A DNA stretch of 64,000 nt, taken from the NCBI GenBank assembly GCA_963850525.1, contig CAWKLQ010000004.1:1054001-1118000 (forward strand). The letters run 5' to 3'. Source of the DNA: JAEMQF01 sp963850525. Its GTDB lineage: Bacteria; Pseudomonadota; Gammaproteobacteria; Burkholderiales; Burkholderiaceae_C. The notes beneath the pieces are model-generated. The model saw nothing but the letters and a program-made list of their open reading frames with translations, was not told where the DNA came from and made no database searches. The position numbers and the translations under genes were made by a program. This document shows, one piece after another, positions 48,827 to 57,895 of this stretch (the first letter of the stretch is position 1; every line of letters begins with the position of its first letter).

Positions 48827-49447
48827 ATGAATCCACGCACCACCCGCCACAGCGTGCCGGGGCCGGCTGGCGAGATCGAATGCGCGACTGACTTGCCCGA
48901 AGCCACGCCGCTGGGCACCGCAGTCGTTTGTCACCCGCACCCGCAACACGGCGGAACGCTGGACAACAAGGTCGTGCAGACGCTCGCCCGAGCCTTCGTC
49001 ACCCTGGGCTGGCGCAGTGTGCGTTTCAACTTTCGCGGCGTGGGCGCGTCGCAAGGCGCGTGGGACGAGGGCGTCGGCGAAATCGACGACGCGCTGGCAG
49101 TGATTGCCGCGCTGCACGACCCGGCGCTGCCGCTGCTGCTCGCCGGGTTTTCGTTCGGCGCCTACGTGGCGGCGAGTGCGGCGCTGCAGTTGCCCGCAGC
49201 CGCCAAGCCGGCGCGCCTCGTTCTTGTGGGGCCTTCGACGCAAGAGCAGCAACTGCCTGCCGTGCCCGCGGACACGATCGTGATTCACGGCGAGACCGAC
49301 GACGTCGTTCCGCTGGCGGCCACGCTCGACTGGGCGCGCCCGCAGGCGCTTCCGGTGATCGTGTTCCCCGGCGTGGGGCATTTTTTCCACGGCCAACTTC
49401 CACTGCTCAAGAGCGTCTTGCTGCAGCAACTTCAGCCCACCCGATGA
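48827..49447 (+). CDS. Alpha/beta hydrolase
   Basis: A 206-residue alpha/beta hydrolase of the short family that hydrolyses an unknown ester or amide in the cytoplasm. The nucleophile elbow is LLAGFSFGAYVAA (Ser about 108), the catalytic Asp is in HGETDDVVPL and the His in FPGVGHFFHG. The oxyanion side includes CHPHPQHGGTLDNKVV, common in this subgroup. It overlaps the carboxypeptidase gene by four bases (ATGA). The subgroup is frequent in proteobacteria and its substrate is not known to me. Confidence 0.85.
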   Translation: MNPRTTRHSVPGPAGEIECATDLPEATPLGTAVVCHPHPQHGGTLDNKVVQTLARAFVTLGWRSVRFNFRGVGASQGAWDEGVGEIDDALAVIAALHDPALPLLLAGFSFGAYVAASAALQLPAAAKPARLVLVGPSTQEQQLPAVPADTIVIHGETDDVVPLAATLDWARPQALPVIVFPGVGHFFHGQLPLLKSVLLQQLQPTR

Positions 49448-50616
49448 AACTCTTTGCCGCGCTCGTCTTGTCCTTGGCCCTGATGAATGCTGCGCACGCG
49501 CAGGCGCCGCAACCGCCGGAGGTGGCAGCGAAGGTCTACCTGGTCATCGACCTCACCAGCGACAAAGTGCTCGCGCAGCGTGACGCCGACGCGCCCGCCG
49601 AGCCGGCGTCGCTCACCAAGCTGATGACCGCCTACCTGGTGTTCAGTGCGATCCGCGAGAAGAAACTGAGCCTCGAGCAGACCCTGCCGGTATCGCTGCG
49701 CGCCTGGGCCGAGCGCCGCGGCGGCGGTTCGCTGATGTTCATCGACACGACGATGACGCCGCGCGTCGACGAGTTGCTGCGCGGCATGATCGTGCAGTCG
49801 GGCAACGACGCGTCGGTGGCGCTCGCCGAAGGTGTGGCGGGCGATCTGGAGCCCTTTGTCGCGATGATGAATTCGCAGGCTGCCGCGTGGGGCCTGAAGA
49901 ACACGCACTTCAAGAATGTGACCGGCTTGAGCGAACCGGGCCACAGCAGCACGGCGCGCGAGCTCGCGACGATCGCGACGCACATCATTCGCGACTTCCC
50001 CGATTTCTATACCTACTACTCGATTCAATCGTACAAGTACAACAACATCGCGCAGCCCAATCGCAACCTGCTGCTGGCGCGCGACCCCAGCGTGGACGGA
50101 ATGAAGACGGGCTACACGGCAGCGGCGGGCTATTGCCTGATCGCCAGCGCGGTGCGCGAATTTCCCAACCTCGGCGCCGGCGGCACGGCACCGGGCAAGC
50201 GCCGCTTGCTCAGCGTCGTACTGAACACGACGTCGATGCAGGCGCGCGCCGCCGAGAGCCAGAAGCTCCTGAATTGGGGGTTCCAGGCGTTTGACACGGT
50301 GCGCTTGTTTGACGATGCGCAAACGCTGGCGACGCCGGAAATCTGGAAAGGCAAGGCGAAAGTCGTCAAGCTCGGCACTGCGGGCGGCGTGTTCGTGACG
50401 ATCCCCAAGGGCGACGCCGCCAAGTTGAAAACCCGCATCGAGCGCGTCGAGCCGCTGCTCGCGCCCTTGACCACGGGCCAGCGCGTCGGCACGATCAAGG
50501 TGACGACGCCCTCGGGCGAAGCGGTTGCCGACGTGCCCCTGGTGGCGCTGGAGCCTGTCGAGGCGGCCGGATTGATGGGGCGCATCTGGGACACGATGCG
50601 CTTGTGGATGCGCTGA
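49444..50616 (+). CDS. dacC: D-alanyl-D-alanine carboxypeptidase (PBP5/6 family)
   Basis: A 390-residue periplasmic serine peptidase that trims the terminal D-Ala from peptidoglycan pentapeptides and is a low-molecular-weight penicillin-binding protein. The signal peptide ends at NAAHAQ. Active-site motifs are SLTK (about residues 57-60), SGN (QSGNDAS) and KTG (GMKTGYT). The C-terminal region (IWKGKAKVVKLGTAGGVFVTI) forms the second domain, and a final amphipathic helix (GLMGRIWDTMRLWMR) probably anchors it to the inner membrane. The gene is followed by D-amino acid transaminase, a sensible pairing for D-alanine recycling. Confidence 0.95.
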   Translation: MKLFAALVLSLALMNAAHAQAPQPPEVAAKVYLVIDLTSDKVLAQRDADAPAEPASLTKLMTAYLVFSAIREKKLSLEQTLPVSLRAWAERRGGGSLMFIDTTMTPRVDELLRGMIVQSGNDASVALAEGVAGDLEPFVAMMNSQAAAWGLKNTHFKNVTGLSEPGHSSTARELATIATHIIRDFPDFYTYYSIQSYKYNNIAQPNRNLLLARDPSVDGMKTGYTAAAGYCLIASAVREFPNLGAGGTAPGKRRLLSVVLNTTSMQARAAESQKLLNWGFQAFDTVRLFDDAQTLATPEIWKGKAKVVKLGTAGGVFVTIPKGDAAKLKTRIERVEPLLAPLTTGQRVGTIKVTTPSGEAVADVPLVALEPVEAAGLMGRIWDTMRLWMR

Positions 50617-50665
50617 CGGGAAGCGCCGGACTCGGGTCTAATCGAAGCACTTTGCGGGAGCCGCC

Positions 50666-51553
50666 ATGCAAACCATTCCTGACACCCTGTGCTACCTGAA
50701 CGGCGAGTACACGCGGCTGCGCGACGCCAAGGTGTCGGTGCTCGACCGCGGCTTCGTCTTCGGCGACGGTATCTACGAAGTCGTGCCGGTCTACTCCGGC
50801 AAACTGTTTCGTTTCGACGAGCACATGGCGCGCCTCACGCGCAGCCTGGGCAAGGTGCGCATCGTCAATCCGCACACGAACGAGCAGTGGCTCGAGCGCT
50901 GCCGCAAACTGATTCGCGCGCTGACGGATCAGGTCTCGGCGCCAGACCAGTTGGTCTACATCCAGGTGACGCGCGGCGTCGCACTGCGCGACCACGTGAT
51001 GCCGCGCGATATCGCGCCCACCGTGTTCATGATGGTGAGCGTCATGAAGCCGCCCAGCGCCGAGCAGCGCCATGGCGGCGTGGCGTGCGTCACGGCGCGC
51101 GACTTTCGCTGGGAGCGCGGCGACATCAAGAGCATCTCGCTGCTCGGCAACGTGCTCGCCCGGCAGCTCTCGGCGGACCATGGTGCACTGGAGACGATTC
51201 TGTTTCGCGACGGCTTCCTCACGGAGGCCGCGGCGAGCAACGTCTGGGTCGTGCACGAAGGCGCGGTGCTCGGCCCACCCAAGAGCGAGCACGTGCTGGA
51301 GGGCATCCGCGTTGAGCTGATTCGCGAACTGTGCGAAGACGTCGGCATTGCGTTCAACTTGCGGCCGATTCCGGAAGCCGAAGTGATGGCCGCCGACGAG
51401 CTCCTGCTGAGTTCGGCGACCAAGGAAATCCTGCCGATCACGCTGCTCGATACGCACCCGGTCGGGCACGGCGCGCTGCGCGGCAAGCCCGGGCCGGTCT
51501 ACGCGAAGTTGTACGAGGCGTATCAGGCGGCCAAGACGGTGCACTCGATTTGA
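50666..51553 (+). CDS. dat: D-amino acid aminotransferase
   Basis: A 295-residue fold type IV PLP enzyme, usually making D-glutamate or D-alanine from alpha-keto acids. Family patterns are VSVLDRGFVFGDGIYEVVPVYSGKLFRFDEHMARL, the PLP lysine in RGDIKSISLLGNVLARQLS, and the phosphate-binding region FLTEAAASNVWVVHEG. The latter part LLLSSATKEILPIT fits D-alanine aminotransferase better than branched-chain enzymes. Upstream, GGGAG lies about eight bases before the ATG. The gene leads dat, ybeD, lipB, lipA, a conserved Burkholderiales order. Confidence 0.92.
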   Translation: MQTIPDTLCYLNGEYTRLRDAKVSVLDRGFVFGDGIYEVVPVYSGKLFRFDEHMARLTRSLGKVRIVNPHTNEQWLERCRKLIRALTDQVSAPDQLVYIQVTRGVALRDHVMPRDIAPTVFMMVSVMKPPSAEQRHGGVACVTARDFRWERGDIKSISLLGNVLARQLSADHGALETILFRDGFLTEAAASNVWVVHEGAVLGPPKSEHVLEGIRVELIRELCEDVGIAFNLRPIPEAEVMAADELLLSSATKEILPITLLDTHPVGHGALRGKPGPVYAKLYEAYQAAKTVHSI

Positions 51554-51846
51554 CGCTGGCGGCAGCCGTGGCCGAGCCGCCGTCGCTCATCGCGTCGTTG
51601 ATCGAATACCCGTCGGCGTTTCCGATCAAGGTCATGGGGATGAACGTCGACGGTTTTGCGCAAGCCATGATCGACGTGGCACGCCGCTTCGACCCGCAAC
51701 TCGACGCCTTGGCCGTGACGACCCGCCCGAGCAAGGGCGGCAAGTACCTGGGCGTCACGCTCACCGTCACGGCGAGCAGCCGCGAGCAGCTCGATGCCCT
51801 GTACCTCAGCTTGACCGCGCACCCGCTGGTCAAAATCGTGTTGTGA
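51550..51846 (+). CDS. ybeD: YbeD/DUF493 family protein
   Basis: A 98-residue small ferredoxin-like-fold protein, seen as YbeD or DUF493 in E. coli. It contains SLIEYPSAFPIKVMGMNVDGFAQAMIDVARRF, then RPSKGGKYLGVTLTVTASSREQLDALYLSL and ends HPLVKIVL. The function is not established; the gene is almost always found upstream of lipB. The likely start is TTG 51550, which overlaps the dat stop as TTGA; GTG 51568 is an alternative that leaves 92 residues. Neither has a strong ribosome binding site. Confidence 0.85.
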   Translation: MTLAAAVAEPPSLIASLIEYPSAFPIKVMGMNVDGFAQAMIDVARRFDPQLDALAVTTRPSKGGKYLGVTLTVTASSREQLDALYLSLTAHPLVKIVL

Positions 51847-51868
51847 AGGCTGCGGCTTGGAGATAAGA

Positions 51869-52528
51869 GTGCTCGGCCGCGTCGACTGTGCGGCCACGCT
51901 CAATGCGATGCGCGAGTTCACGCGAACGCGCGACGCTGCGACGCCGGACCAGCTCTGGCTGTGCGAACACGACCCCGTCTTCACGCAAGGCATCGCCGGG
52001 CGCGCGCAGCACGTGCACGACGCAGGAAAGATCCCCGTGCTGCAGACCGATCGCGGCGGCCAGGTCACTTACCACGGGCCGGGTCAGGTGGTGGCCTACC
52101 CGCTCGTCGATTTGAAGCGCCAGGGAATCTATGTCAAGGAGTTCGTCTACCGCCTCGAACATGGCGTGCTGAAGACGCTGGAGGGACTGGGCGTCACCGG
52201 GCACCGCGTCGCGGGTGCGCCGGGCGTCTACGTTCGGCTGGCCGACCCCTTCGGGCACGCCGCGCTGCGTGCGCCGAGCGCAGACCCGTTTGCGGGCCTG
52301 GCGAAAATCGCCGCGCTCGGCATCAAGGTGAGCCGCCACTGCACGTACCACGGCGTGGCGCTGAACGTGGCGATGGATCTGGCGCCGTATCGGGCCATCG
52401 ACCCCTGCGGCCACGTCGGGCTGCAGGCGATCGACCTGGCTACACTGGGCGTGCACGCGCCGTGGCACAGCGTTGCCGTGCAACTCGGCGAGCACCTCGC
52501 GAATCATCTGGACCCCCATGTCGACTGA
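51869..52528 (+). CDS. lipB: Octanoyl-ACP:protein N-octanoyltransferase
   Basis: A 219-residue enzyme that transfers octanoate from acyl carrier protein to lipoyl domains in lipoate synthesis. Motifs are TDRGGQVTYHGPGQVVAYPL and the catalytic Lys and Cys in LGIKVSRHCTYHGVALNV. GTG 51869 is chosen because GGAG lies six bases upstream; an in-frame TTG at 51857 would add four residues. The stop overlaps the lipA start by 11 bases. An acidic/Ala insert (APSADPFAGLA) lies in a surface loop. Confidence 0.94.
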   Translation: MLGRVDCAATLNAMREFTRTRDAATPDQLWLCEHDPVFTQGIAGRAQHVHDAGKIPVLQTDRGGQVTYHGPGQVVAYPLVDLKRQGIYVKEFVYRLEHGVLKTLEGLGVTGHRVAGAPGVYVRLADPFGHAALRAPSADPFAGLAKIAALGIKVSRHCTYHGVALNVAMDLAPYRAIDPCGHVGLQAIDLATLGVHAPWHSVAVQLGEHLANHLDPHVD

Positions 52529-53513
52529 ACTTCCGGGCGGCGCTGCCGTGAACGCCTACGACGCGACCGTCAAGCAAAAGGCGCAAGCGAAAACCGCGCG
52601 CATACCGATCAAGGTGGTCGCCGCGGAGCCGCTGAAAAAGCCCGACTGGATTCGTGTCAAAACCGGCTCGTCGACGACGCGTTTCTACGAGATCAAGCAA
52701 ATCCTGCGCGAGCACCGGCTGCACACCGTGTGCGAAGAAGCGTCGTGCCCGAACATCGGCGAGTGTTTCGGCAAGGGCACCGCGACCTTCATGATCATGG
52801 GCGACAAGTGCACGCGGCGCTGCCCGTTTTGCGACGTCGGCCACGGCCGCCCCGACGCACTTGACGCCGACGAGCCGGCGAACCTGGCCAAGACGATCGC
52901 CGCCTTGAAGCTCGCCTACGTCGTCATCACGAGCGTGGATCGCGACGACTTGCGCGACGGCGGGGCGGCGCATTTTGTCGAATGCATCAGGCGCACGCGC
53001 GAGCTCTCGCCGCACACCAAGATCGAGATCCTCACGCCCGACTTTCGCGGCCGTCTGGACCGTGCCCTCGCCATCCTGCAAGCCGCGCCGCCCGACGTGA
53101 TGAACCACAACCTGGAAACCGTGCCGCGCCTGTACAAACAGGCCCGGCCGGGCTCGGACTACGCCTTTTCACTGGGCCTGTTGCAGCGCTTCAAGGCGCT
53201 CGTGCCCGGCGTTCCCACGAAGAGCGGGCTGATGGTGGGCCTGGGCGAAACCGACGACGAAATCCTCCAGGCGCTGCGCGACATGCGCGCGCACGGTGTG
53301 GACATGCTCACGCTCGGCCAATACCTCGCGCCCAGTCGACACCACCTGCCGGTGCAGCGCTACGTGCACCCCGACACCTTTGCGATGTTCGAAGCGCAGG
53401 CGCGCGCGATGGGTTTTGCCCACGCTGCCGTGGGCGCGATGGTGCGTTCGAGCTACCACGCCGACGCGCAGGCGCACGCGGCGGGCGTCGGGCAGGGTGG
53501 GCACGCGGCTTGA
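52518..53513 (+). CDS. lipA: Lipoyl synthase
   Basis: A 331-residue radical SAM enzyme that inserts two sulfur atoms into octanoyl-lipoyl domains. The radical SAM cluster motif is CTRRCPFCDV, and the auxiliary cluster is in VCEEASCPNIGECFGKG. Additional motifs are GDKCTR, DDLRDGGAAHF, EILTPDFRG and LGQYLAPSRHHLPVQRY. The C-terminal RSSYHA is typical. The ATG at 52518 overlaps the lipB end by 11 bases, ensuring coupled translation. Confidence 0.97.
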   Translation: MSTELPGGAAVNAYDATVKQKAQAKTARIPIKVVAAEPLKKPDWIRVKTGSSTTRFYEIKQILREHRLHTVCEEASCPNIGECFGKGTATFMIMGDKCTRRCPFCDVGHGRPDALDADEPANLAKTIAALKLAYVVITSVDRDDLRDGGAAHFVECIRRTRELSPHTKIEILTPDFRGRLDRALAILQAAPPDVMNHNLETVPRLYKQARPGSDYAFSLGLLQRFKALVPGVPTKSGLMVGLGETDDEILQALRDMRAHGVDMLTLGQYLAPSRHHLPVQRYVHPDTFAMFEAQARAMGFAHAAVGAMVRSSYHADAQAHAAGVGQGGHAA

Positions 53514-53526
53514 CGCCGGCAGCGCC

Positions 53527-54357
53527 GTGACCTCGACGTGGCTCGCGCTCGGCGCGATCGCGCTGTGGGCGACGTTGGCCACGCTGGGCCTGATGCTGTC
53601 GCACATCCCGCCGTTTCTCTTGACGGGCCTGGGCCTGCTCATCGGCAGCATCCCGGCGTGGCCGCTCGCGCGCCAATGGCGTGTGCCGCTCGGCACGCTG
53701 TTGCTCGGTGTGTACGGCCTGTTCGGCTTTCACTTCCTGCTGTTCATCGCGCTGCGCCACGCGCCTGCGGTGACGGCGAATCTGGTGAACTACCTCTGGC
53801 CGCTGTTCATCGTCGTCTTTGCCCCGCTGTTCCTGCGCCACTTGCGCTGGAGCCTGGTGCACGTGGGCGCAGCGCTGGTCGGCTTTGCTGGTGCGGCGCT
53901 GGCCATCGTTGCCGACTCCGGCGCGAATTCGACCGACGGCCCTTTTGCCTGGGGCTACCTCGCGGCCCTGGCTTCGGCCTGGGTCTGGGCCAGCTACTCG
54001 CTGCTCACGCGCCGCGTCGCGAACTTCCCCACCGCAGCGGTGGGTCTGTTCGGGTTGGTGTCCGGCGTGTTGTCGCTGCTCTGCCACGTCTGGCTCGAGC
54101 CGGCGGTGAGCCTCACGTCGCGCGACTTCGCCCTGTTGGCGCTGCTCGGTCTGGGGCCGCTGGGGGCGGCGTTTTACCTGTGGGACGCAGCGCTCAAGCG
54201 TGGTGACCCGCGGCGCATCGGCGTGCTGAGCTACCTGACGCCGCTCGCGTCGACGTTGCTGCTGGTGGTCACGAGCGGCAGGCCGTTGACTCCGGCAATC
54301 GGGGTCGCCGCGCTGCTCATCGTCGGCGCCGCTGGAGTGGGCCTGGCGGCCAGGTAA
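53527..54357 (+). CDS. EamA/DMT-family membrane transporter
   Basis: A 276-residue integral membrane protein with about ten helices in two EamA repeats. The N-terminal half begins STWLALGAIALWATLATLGLML, with the loop APAVTANLVNYLWPLFIVVFAPLFL typical of EamA. The second half contains SAWVWASYSLLTRRVA and ends LASTLLLVVTSGRPLTPAIGVAALLIVGAAGVGL. GTG 53527 is the likely start. The gene lies 13 bp after lipA, but nothing shows a functional link. Substrates of the family are amino acids or other metabolites and are not predictable here. Confidence 0.85.
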   Translation: MTSTWLALGAIALWATLATLGLMLSHIPPFLLTGLGLLIGSIPAWPLARQWRVPLGTLLLGVYGLFGFHFLLFIALRHAPAVTANLVNYLWPLFIVVFAPLFLRHLRWSLVHVGAALVGFAGAALAIVADSGANSTDGPFAWGYLAALASAWVWASYSLLTRRVANFPTAAVGLFGLVSGVLSLLCHVWLEPAVSLTSRDFALLALLGLGPLGAAFYLWDAALKRGDPRRIGVLSYLTPLASTLLLVVTSGRPLTPAIGVAALLIVGAAGVGLAAR

Positions 54358-54512
54358 CTGTGTGTTCGAGCGTGGTGGGTGTAAGCGTGGCAAGATTGAC
54401 GCGCGAGCCACGCCGCCAACGGGAATTGAATGGGGCGTTTTGCGTATACCGGACAATGCCTGCTTCTCGAGTTGGCAACTGGACAACGGGGCGACAAGAT
54501 GCAGGGAAATTC

Positions 54513-55211
54513 ATGCGGCGCCGAGACCTGACCCTTCGGTTGGCTTGCGCGCCGTGGCTGGGGTTGATCGCCACACAAGCGCACGCAGGCCTGTTGACGC
54601 AAGGGGACGCGGCAAGTGCGCTGCGCCTCACGCTCGAACGAGGAGCGAGCCTCGCGGTCGATCTGCTCGGGCGTGTCGACGGCTTTCTCGGCAACCCGAA
54701 AGTGCGCATCCCGCTGCCGGGGCATCTGAATGACGTCGCCAAGTGGATGTCGACCTTCGGCCAGCAAAAACGCGTCGACGAGCTCGTCACCGCGATGAAT
54801 CGTGCCGCCGAAGCCGCGGTGCCCAAGGCGCGCAGCTTGCTGATTTCGGCGATCAAAGGCCTGAGTGTGCAAGACGCGCAGCAAATCATCACCGGCGGCG
54901 AGAATTCGGTGACAACTTTTTTCGCCGAGAAAACGCGCACGCCGCTCGGCCAGGAATTCCTGCCCGTCGTCACGCAAGCCACCGAAAAAGTGTCGCTCGC
55001 GGCGAAATACAACCGAATCGCCTCCAAGGCGTCGAGCCTCGGAATGCTCGACGCGCGCGACGCGAACATTCAGGAATACGTGACAGGCAAGGCGCTCGAC
55101 GGCCTGTACCTGATGATCGGCGAAGAGGAACGCAAGATCCGCCGCGATCCCGCAGCGACCGGGGTCGCACTTCTGAAGAAGGTGTTCGGCGCGATGAAGT
55201 CGCCGAACTGA
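54513..55211 (+). CDS. DUF4197 family protein
   Basis: A 232-residue exported protein. The N-terminus RRRDLTLRLACAPWLGLIATQAHAG is a signal peptide cleaved near HAG. The mature part is the helical DUF4197 domain: LTQGDAASALRLTLERGASLAVDLLG, FLGNPKVRIPLPGHLNDVAKWMSTFG, and the tail YVTGKALDGLYLMIGEEERKIRRDPAATG. The family is periplasmic and of unknown function. ATG 54513 is chosen because it starts the signal peptide; the 155 bases before it are non-coding. The ATP-grasp gene follows. Confidence 0.88.
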   Translation: MRRRDLTLRLACAPWLGLIATQAHAGLLTQGDAASALRLTLERGASLAVDLLGRVDGFLGNPKVRIPLPGHLNDVAKWMSTFGQQKRVDELVTAMNRAAEAAVPKARSLLISAIKGLSVQDAQQIITGGENSVTTFFAEKTRTPLGQEFLPVVTQATEKVSLAAKYNRIASKASSLGMLDARDANIQEYVTGKALDGLYLMIGEEERKIRRDPAATGVALLKKVFGAMKSPN

Positions 55212-55257
55212 GCATGGCACGACGCATCGTCCCCCCGCAGCCGGCTTCGCCCACCCG

Positions 55258-56649
55258 ATGAGCTTGAACAATCCGCTTCCCATGGCCGCGCTGGCCGAAC
55301 ATTTCACAGCCCCGACGGCCGGATCTTTTCATCCAGCCGGGCCGTTTGGCGTCGGCGCCGCGAGCGTCGTCGGCGCGATCGACCCGGCGCGCGTGCTCGT
55401 CTTGTTCGGCGCCGATTGGGACGGCCGTTTGCTGCCGCACTACGAACGCAGCGGGCGTTATCGCTTTCACGAGCACGGCTTCGACCTGTTCAGCTTCCCG
55501 AGCAACGCCAGGTTGATGTGGTTCAACATCTGGAATTTCGTCGATTCCATGGTCGCACGCTACCGCGGCCGCATCGACGCCGTGTTCAGCTCGAACGAGC
55601 AGTTCGGGGCGCTTGCCGCGGCGCTGGTCGCCAAGCGCCTGGGCTTGCCGGGGGCCGACCCCGAGGTGCTGCTGTGTTCGCAGCACAAGTTCGAGGCGCG
55701 CCTGCGGCTGCGCGAGTTTGCGCCCGACCTGTGCCCCGAGTTTGCGCTGATCCCGTACACGATCACGCTCGAGGAAGCGCAGGCCCTTCATTACCCGCTG
55801 TTCGTCAAGCCGGTGAAGGCCACTTTTTCGGTACTCGCGCGGCGCTGCGACAGCCCCGCGGAACTGATCGAGCACCTGCGCTTCAAGCCTTGGGAAAAGC
55901 ACGTCATCAAGCGCCTCATCGAGCCGCACAACCAGGCGTTGCGGCGCTTTCCCGGGCTGCGCATCGACGCGCGCAAACTCATCGTCGAAGAGGTTCTCGA
56001 GGGTCGGCAAATCAATGTCGACGGCTATTTGCATGAGGGCCAAGTGCACTTGCTCGGAGTCGCCGACGAAATCATGTACCCGGGGACAAATTCATTTCAG
56101 CGCTTCATCTTCCCTGGCAGCGGCGACGCGGCGCTGCAGCAGCGCGTGCGCGAAGCGACCGAGCGCGTCGTGCGCGGCTATGGCCTGGACCACGGGTTTT
56201 TCAACCTCGAGTTTTTCATCCAACCGCAAACCGGCGCGCTCAAGTTGATCGAAATCAACCCGCGCCTGGCCGCCCAATTGGCGCAGTTCTACGACTGGGT
56301 GCAGGGCATCGATACCTACGAGCTGGGTTTTGCGATGGCGCTGAACAGGCCTTTGCCGGCACGCCACGCGCCGCGTTTTGGCGCCGCGGCGAGTTTCGTC
56401 TGGCGCAGCTTCGACGCCAGCTCGTGCCCGCGCCTGCCGAGCCGCGAAGACCGCGCCTGGCTGGCCCACGAATACCCCGACGCGCGCCTGGAGCTGTACC
56501 CGAAACAAGGCGGCTCGTTGCAGCGCGACCTGAAGTGGTTGGGCTCGCACCGCTGGGCAGTGCTGAACATGCCCGGAATCGACGAGCCCGACCTGCGCTC
56601 GCGCTACGAGACCATTTGCCGGCGCTTCGGCTGGCCCGCGCCGTATTGA
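55258..56649 (+). CDS. ATP-grasp family protein
   Basis: A 463-residue protein with the ATP-grasp fold (about residues 130-380). Visible features are KRLGLPGADPEVLLCSQHKFEARLRLREFAPDL, the ATP-binding Lys in YPLFVKPVKATFSV, VEEVLEGRQINVDGYL, and the metal-binding LIEINPRLAAQLAQF. Such enzymes ligate a carboxylate to an amine or thiol using ATP. The N-terminal 100 residues and the C-terminal 80 residues (KWLGSHRWAVLNMPG) are not recognised. No substrate can be assigned. It starts 46 bp after DUF4197 in the same direction. Confidence 0.85.
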   Translation: MSLNNPLPMAALAEHFTAPTAGSFHPAGPFGVGAASVVGAIDPARVLVLFGADWDGRLLPHYERSGRYRFHEHGFDLFSFPSNARLMWFNIWNFVDSMVARYRGRIDAVFSSNEQFGALAAALVAKRLGLPGADPEVLLCSQHKFEARLRLREFAPDLCPEFALIPYTITLEEAQALHYPLFVKPVKATFSVLARRCDSPAELIEHLRFKPWEKHVIKRLIEPHNQALRRFPGLRIDARKLIVEEVLEGRQINVDGYLHEGQVHLLGVADEIMYPGTNSFQRFIFPGSGDAALQQRVREATERVVRGYGLDHGFFNLEFFIQPQTGALKLIEINPRLAAQLAQFYDWVQGIDTYELGFAMALNRPLPARHAPRFGAAASFVWRSFDASSCPRLPSREDRAWLAHEYPDARLELYPKQGGSLQRDLKWLGSHRWAVLNMPGIDEPDLRSRYETICRRFGWPAPY

Positions 56650-56677
56650 TAGCCGCCGCGAGGCGAAGCGCCGTCCG

Positions 56678-57808
56678 TCAACTCGCCCTGGACAGCTCGT
56701 GCAGCAGCGCGGCGGGCAAGGCCGAGTCGATGATGTCGCGGCCCACGCGACCGAGCTCCGTACTGCCCGGCGCCGATTTCTCGAAGGTGCGCCCCTGTTC
56801 GACGATCTCGACGAACGCCGAGTCCGGTGCGCCGGCCCGCAGCTCGTCGCGAAATTTCGTGAAGCGCTCGCCGCGCTGAATCGCCTCGACGATCACCGCG
56901 TCGGGGGCCCCGCCCTGACAGTACTCCGAGGCCTCGCTGATCGAGCTGACGAAGTCGATCATCAACCCCATGTTGCGCAGCGCGTCGCGAATTTGCACGC
57001 GCATCTCTCGCCTGGACGAAATCACCAGCACCTGGCTGCCCGCCAGAGGCCGGGCATTGCGCTTCGCGACAAGGCCTTCGTCGGCCTGGGGCGCTGCTGC
57101 GGGCGGCGCGGCGCGCGGGAACTGCAGGGCCAGGACAACGCCGGCCGGGGCGTCCTGGACATTCACGCTCACGCCCAGCGCCAGTGCGGTTTGTTCCACG
57201 ATGCGCCAGGCCAGCGCGTTCAAGCGCGGCCGCGCGACTTCGGCCAGGTCGATGGTCAAGGTGTCGCTGGCGCGCGGTTCGAACCGACACTCGATGTGCA
57301 GGGGATCGGCCTGCGTGGCCATGCCGGTCTTGAATTCGCACGGTCCCGCCGAGTTGCCCAGGGCCCAGTCGAACAAGGCGCCGAGCAGGCAGAACATCAG
57401 CGTCGGGTCGGCCATCACTTCGGCGTGCTCGGTTGCCAAAACGATGTCGACCTCGCGGTCCGGGACTTCACTCGCGCGCGCGCCCAAGACGCTTTGCACG
57501 ATCTCGTCGAGCACGAGCCGCTCCGGCGCCGCGCGCACCGCGCCCGAGGCGAGGATGGACAACTGCTGGCCGAGCATGCCGGCCTGGCGCGCTTGCTGAA
57601 CTTCTTCGCGCAAAGCCTTCAAGTCGGCGCGCACGATGCGCCCGCTGTGGGTCAAGGAGTCGATGCGTTCCAGCGCGGCGGTCAGCGGGCCGGCGACGTC
57701 GGCGCCGAACTCGCCGACCAAGGCGAGCCACTGCTGCACCGAGCCACCGGCGCCGGCCTCGCCCGGCAGCTGCGGCGCGACGACCGCACTGCCGTGGGGG
57801 TCTGACAT
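56678..57808 (-). CDS. Degenerate histidine kinase/receiver-type protein (hypothetical)
   Basis: A 376-residue cytoplasmic protein. Residues about 20-230 resemble an ATPase-dimerisation layout of histidine kinases (ALREEVQQARQAGMLGQQLSILASG, LMFCLLGALFDWALGNSAG), but no phosphorylatable His box or complete ATP lid is visible. Residues about 255-375 resemble a receiver domain (SQVLVISSRREMRVQIRDALRNMGLMIDFVSSISEASEY) in which the acidic pocket is replaced by SSRRE and no clear acceptor Asp remains. It may be a signalling scaffold. Two ATGs, 57808 and 57814, are possible; the former begins MSDPHG. It is tail-to-tail with the ATP-grasp gene. Confidence 0.65.
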   Translation of the reverse strand: MSDPHGSAVVAPQLPGEAGAGGSVQQWLALVGEFGADVAGPLTAALERIDSLTHSGRIVRADLKALREEVQQARQAGMLGQQLSILASGAVRAAPERLVLDEIVQSVLGARASEVPDREVDIVLATEHAEVMADPTLMFCLLGALFDWALGNSAGPCEFKTGMATQADPLHIECRFEPRASDTLTIDLAEVARPRLNALAWRIVEQTALALGVSVNVQDAPAGVVLALQFPRAAPPAAAPQADEGLVAKRNARPLAGSQVLVISSRREMRVQIRDALRNMGLMIDFVSSISEASEYCQGGAPDAVIVEAIQRGERFTKFRDELRAGAPDSAFVEIVEQGRTFEKSAPGSTELGRVGRDIIDSALPAALLHELSRAS

Positions 57809-57895
57809 GTCCATGCCGCATTGTTTCAGAAGAATGCGGCGATGCAAGTCCCGCAGGGCGCGTCGGCAACTAAATCTTGTGCGCGCCGCGCGAAG

